64,000 nt of DNA from Urechidicola vernalis. Lineage in GTDB: Bacteria > Bacteroidota > Bacteroidia > Flavobacteriales > Flavobacteriaceae. The notes under the pieces are model-generated. The model did not search any database, was not told the DNA's origin, and saw only the letters and a list, made by a program, of their open reading frames with translations. The position numbers and the translations under genes are program-made. Positions 62,541-64,000 of the stretch are shown here, in pieces. The DNA is taken from assembly GCF_031846385.1 (NCBI RefSeq), contig NZ_JAVRHV010000002.1, forward strand, positions 367,476 to 431,475. Reading direction: 5' to 3'. Position 1 is the stretch's first letter. Each line of letters opens with the position of its first letter.

Positions 62541-62561
62541 TAGTGTAATATTTCAATTGTA

Positions 62562-62580
62562 CCCCACAAAAACCCCACAA
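62562..62580 (+). repeat. First tandem CCCCACAA pair
   Basis: CCCCACAA at 62562-62569 and 62573-62580 (11-nt period), ending 3 nt before an ATG. The same arrangement precedes the CAP gene. Confidence 0.75.
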
Positions 62581-62583
62581 CGG

Positions 62584-62838
62584 ATGAAATTAATTACATA
62601 TAAACCAAACACTTTTTTGTCGCTGACATGCGTCAATTCTATTTATGCAAAAAAAAGTGAAGATTTTACTACAGTAATTAGCGTTAACAACATTAATTCT
62701 TTACTTGTAAAAATTGAATGTATTGCATTGTCAATAGTTCAAAGAAGTGTTGGTTTTTTAACTATTAAAAATTCGATACCCCAAATTTCAAAAAATATAC
62801 AAAGATTCATTTTAGTAGGATGGATAGATCGGCCGTAG
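62584..62838 (+). CDS. Possible small cassette ORF of unknown function
   Basis: An 84-residue open frame beginning MKLITYKPNTFLSLT. No family, signal or TM segment is recognised, and it may not be a real protein. In favour: it starts right after a tandem CCCCACAA pair, its first codons (MKLIT) parallel the CAP gene (MKTIT), and its stop codon falls within hairpin A, as integron cassette ORFs often do. Confidence 0.3.
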   Translation: MKLITYKPNTFLSLTCVNSIYAKKSEDFTTVISVNNINSLLVKIECIALSIVQRSVGFLTIKNSIPQISKNIQRFILVGWIDRP

Positions 62839-62892
62839 TTTCCTTCATTGATATTGTCCCCACAGCAATATCGTTGAAGAATTAATTACGGC
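62832..62892. repeat. Hairpin A of the CCCCACA array
   Basis: A 61-nt stem-loop. The outer arms are GCCGTAGTT / AATTACGGC, then CTTCATTGATATTG pairs with CAATATCGTTGAAG (one mismatch, one wobble), and the loop is TCCCCACA. Confidence 0.75.
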
Positions 62893-62920
62893 TGAATTTA
62901 TTTTTTTATGTTTTTCTTAA

Positions 62921-62938
62921 CCCCACAAATCCCCACAA
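62921..62938 (+). repeat. Second tandem CCCCACAA pair
   Basis: CCCCACAA at 62921-62928 and 62931-62938 (10-nt period), ending 2 nt before the CAP-gene ATG. Confidence 0.75.
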
Positions 62939-62940
62939 TT

Positions 62941-63447
62941 ATGAAAACAATTACTTTAAGATTATTACTTATTCTATCTCTAACTTTTTCATTTTATTCA
63001 TGTACTTCAGATGAAGATGGAATCTTTTTAGATGAGACATCGTCAAAATTTAATGATATTAATCTTTCCTATACACAAATGGAATTTGAAATATTAAATT
63101 TAGTTAACGAACATAGAAAATCTGTTGGATTAAATCCATTAAATACTATAAATTTAGTTTCTAAGGAAGCTATATCCCATACTGATTACATGATTTCTGT
63201 AGGTACTGTGAGTCATGATAATTTTAGTGACAGGCATCAAAAATTAGTTAAAGGTGTTGCGGCAAAAAAGGTAGGAGAAAACGTAGCTTACGGATATAGA
63301 TCTGCTAAAGCAGTAGTAAATGCTTGGATTAATAGTGACGGACATAGAATGAATATAGAAAATGAAAACTTTACAGACTTTGGCATTTCTACTAAACAAG
63401 ATGCTGAAGGAAGAAACTATTTCACACACATATTTATAAAAAGATAA
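62941..63447 (+). CDS. CAP-domain (SCP/PR-1-like) lipoprotein
   Basis: 168 residues from ATG 62941 with lipobox FYSC (Cys21). The CAP domain covers about 45-168: EFEILNLVNEHRKSVGLNPL, ISHTDYMISVGTVSHDNFSDR, GENVAYGYRSAKAVVNAWINSDGHRMNIENENFTDFGIS. The cavity His/Glu residues (SHDNF, GENVA, DGHR) are conserved. Bacterial CAP proteins are exported and sometimes nucleolytic or lipid-binding; the role is unknown. The gene follows a CCCCACAA pair, and hairpin B lies 22 nt after it, so it occupies a cassette-like slot. Confidence 0.88.
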   Translation: MKTITLRLLLILSLTFSFYSCTSDEDGIFLDETSSKFNDINLSYTQMEFEILNLVNEHRKSVGLNPLNTINLVSKEAISHTDYMISVGTVSHDNFSDRHQKLVKGVAAKKVGENVAYGYRSAKAVVNAWINSDGHRMNIENENFTDFGISTKQDAEGRNYFTHIFIKR

Positions 63448-63469
63448 AAAAGAAAGTAGGATAAAAAAA

Positions 63470-63493
63470 CTAAGTTGTCCCCACAACAATAGC
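63470..63493. repeat. Hairpin B of the CCCCACA array
   Basis: CTA-A-GTTGT / ACAAC-AA-TAG with CCCC loop, 22 nt after the CAP stop codon. The outer arms are weak. Confidence 0.6.
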
Positions 63494-63514
63494 ACCCCAA
63501 AGTAATTTGTTTTC

Positions 63515-63554
63515 AAACTCCCATTAACTTAATTAAAATAGTTAATGGGAGTTT
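63515..63554 (+). terminator. Perfect 14-bp inverted repeat after the CAP gene
   Basis: AAACTCCCATTAAC and GTTAATGGGAGTTT are separated by 12 nt. It is a possible terminator, although the downstream T-run is short. Confidence 0.55.
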
Positions 63555-63613
63555 ATTTAGGTAATAACTAAAAAATCACCTAACATTAAAATAATGATCG
63601 GTGATTAAAATGA

Positions 63614-63680
63614 ACAGTCACAACTCGAATCTATATCTCGTCCCCACAACAATAAAAAAATTCGTAAACGCTGTGACCGT
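63614..63680. repeat. Hairpin C of the CCCCACA array
   Basis: Outer arms ACAGTCACA / TGTGACCGT (one mismatch), inner CGAAT / ATTCG and TAT / ATA, with CTCGTCCCCACAAC in the loop. Confidence 0.7.
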
Positions 63681-63691
63681 ATGTTAAAAAA

Positions 63692-63766
63692 GCAGCCGGA
63701 ATTAAATTAAAATAGATATTCTCGTCCCCACAACAATAGTCTCTAAAAATTTTGATTCGCGACTGC
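63692..63766. repeat. Hairpin D of the CCCCACA array
   Basis: Outer arms GCAGCCGGAAT / ATTCGCGACTGC (imperfect), inner GATATT / AATAGTC, with CTCGTCCCCACAAC in the loop. Its central 36 nt (63711-63746) are identical to hairpin E. Confidence 0.75.
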
Positions 63767-63857
63767 CAATAATTTTATTAAAATTTACTGAGGTTGATAC
63801 AATTAGTATTTAAATTTTGAGGTATATGGGGATAATTTGAATGTTTTTAATTAAAAA

Positions 63858-63931
63858 AGCAGTCGTAATAACTTAATAGATATTCTCGTCCCCACAACAA
63901 TAGTCTCTAAAGTCTTTACATTACGACTGCT
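63858..63931. repeat. Hairpin E of the CCCCACA array
   Basis: Perfect 12-bp outer arms AGCAGTCGTAAT / ATTACGACTGCT, inner GATATT / AATAGTC, with CTCGTCCCCACAAC in the loop. Confidence 0.8.
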
Positions 63932-64000
63932 CAAAGATAATCAATATTTTTATGAACTGCAACTATCTACAGTATAGCAGTCTTCATTTTTAATTTACTC

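Larger units (their letters stand above)
62357..62583. other. Gene-free region with iterons and a promoter leading into the hairpin array
   Basis: After the M3 stop come three AAATGGTA iterons, a promoter-like sequence, and the tandem CCCCACAA pair. No coding region is supported. Confidence 0.6.
63448..64000. other. Gene-free stretch holding hairpins B-E
   Basis: No coding region is supported in 553 bp. It contains four CCCCACAAC hairpins, a perfect 14-bp inverted repeat, and at the very end AGCAGTC (63976-63982), which resembles the left arm of hairpins D and E and may start a further unit cut by the window edge. Confidence 0.6.

Noticed and set aside
62506..62838. A 110-residue version of the small ORF starting at 62506
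   Set aside because: It would begin in the promoter/palindrome region and translate through the tandem CCCCACAA pair; the ATG at 62584 is the only plausible start, and even that is uncertain.
62562..63931. CRISPR array interpretation of the repeated CCCCACAAC units
   Set aside because: Only 8-36 nt are shared, spacing is irregular (83-164 nt), flanking arms are self-complementary and differ per unit, and no cas genes are nearby.

Overview
The window is chromosomal DNA from a member of the Flavobacteriaceae (phylum Bacteroidota). It is AT-rich, and Shine-Dalgarno signals are mostly absent. Several genes carry the Bacteroidota -7 promoter element TAnnTTTG. The gene content is typical of the family: alternative complex III (ActA/ActB), rimP-nusA-infB, a DUF2723 O-mannosyltransferase-like protein, DUF2911, DUF3127, DUF2797 and a GH3-family ligase. 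Nearly all genes are intact housekeeping or core-accessory genes. There are two tRNA genes (Gln-TTG and Leu-TAG) and no rRNA or CRISPR array.

Layout. 1-1.8 kb: start of the alternative complex III operon on the minus strand (actA, partial actB). 2-7.1 kb: a SPOR protein, then the minus-strand rimP-nusA-infB operon, whose leader contains a terminator-like hairpin. 7.3-10 kb: universal stress protein, lone tyrosine recombinase, amidohydrolase, tRNA-Gln. 10.3-20.2 kb: DUF2723 glycosyltransferase, polysaccharide deacetylase, cysteine-less thioredoxin-like protein, aldehyde dehydrogenase, metallophosphoesterase, polA. 20.2-27.9 kb: an accessory island of small same-strand genes (TlpA-like thioredoxin, beta-propeller glycosidase-like lipoprotein, OsmC, VOC, mini-MBOAT, membrane/XRE pair, alpha/beta hydrolase plus membrane partner). 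It has several palindromes and integron-attC-like inverted repeats. 27.9-30.7 kb: rplM-rpsI and rpsB-tsf behind a canonical promoter. 30.7-39.2 kb: thioesterase, lipoprotein, DUF2911, M28 membrane peptidase, tRNA-Leu with a decayed copy beside it, GMC dehydrogenase pair, M20 dipeptidase. 39.2-50.4 kb: fabD, a queuosine-precursor transporter, DUF2797, GH3, a minus-strand run (rlmN, polyprenyl synthase, small lipoprotein, cyclase), queA, aroA, MazG-like, and a cold-shock gene. 50.4-62.4 kb: aat, AraC regulator plus MddA-like methyltransferase, DUF3127, flavin reductase, histidine kinase, TPR protein, HIT, greA, Rieske-like lipoprotein, purKE, M3 oligopeptidase.

The least explained region is the right edge, 62.4-64.0 kb. 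It holds three AAATGGTA iterons and a promoter-like sequence pointing right. Two start codons are each preceded by a tandem CCCCACAA pair. At least five hairpins present the same CCCCACA core in the loop while their outer arms differ but stay complementary. One lies at the end of a small possible ORF, one just after a CAP-domain lipoprotein gene, and three are packed without genes between them. The layout resembles a gene-cassette (integron-like) array, but the conserved part is the loop rather than the arm ends, so it does not match a classical attC. No recombinase for it is visible inside the window; the array continues to, and probably beyond, the right edge.

Functionally, the window combines respiration (ACIII), translation and transcription factors, envelope and glycan work (O-mannosylation, deacetylase, SPOR), purine, shikimate and fatty-acid biosynthesis, and peptide degradation (M28, M20, M3). 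This suits an aerobic, heterotrophic, probably marine flavobacterium.
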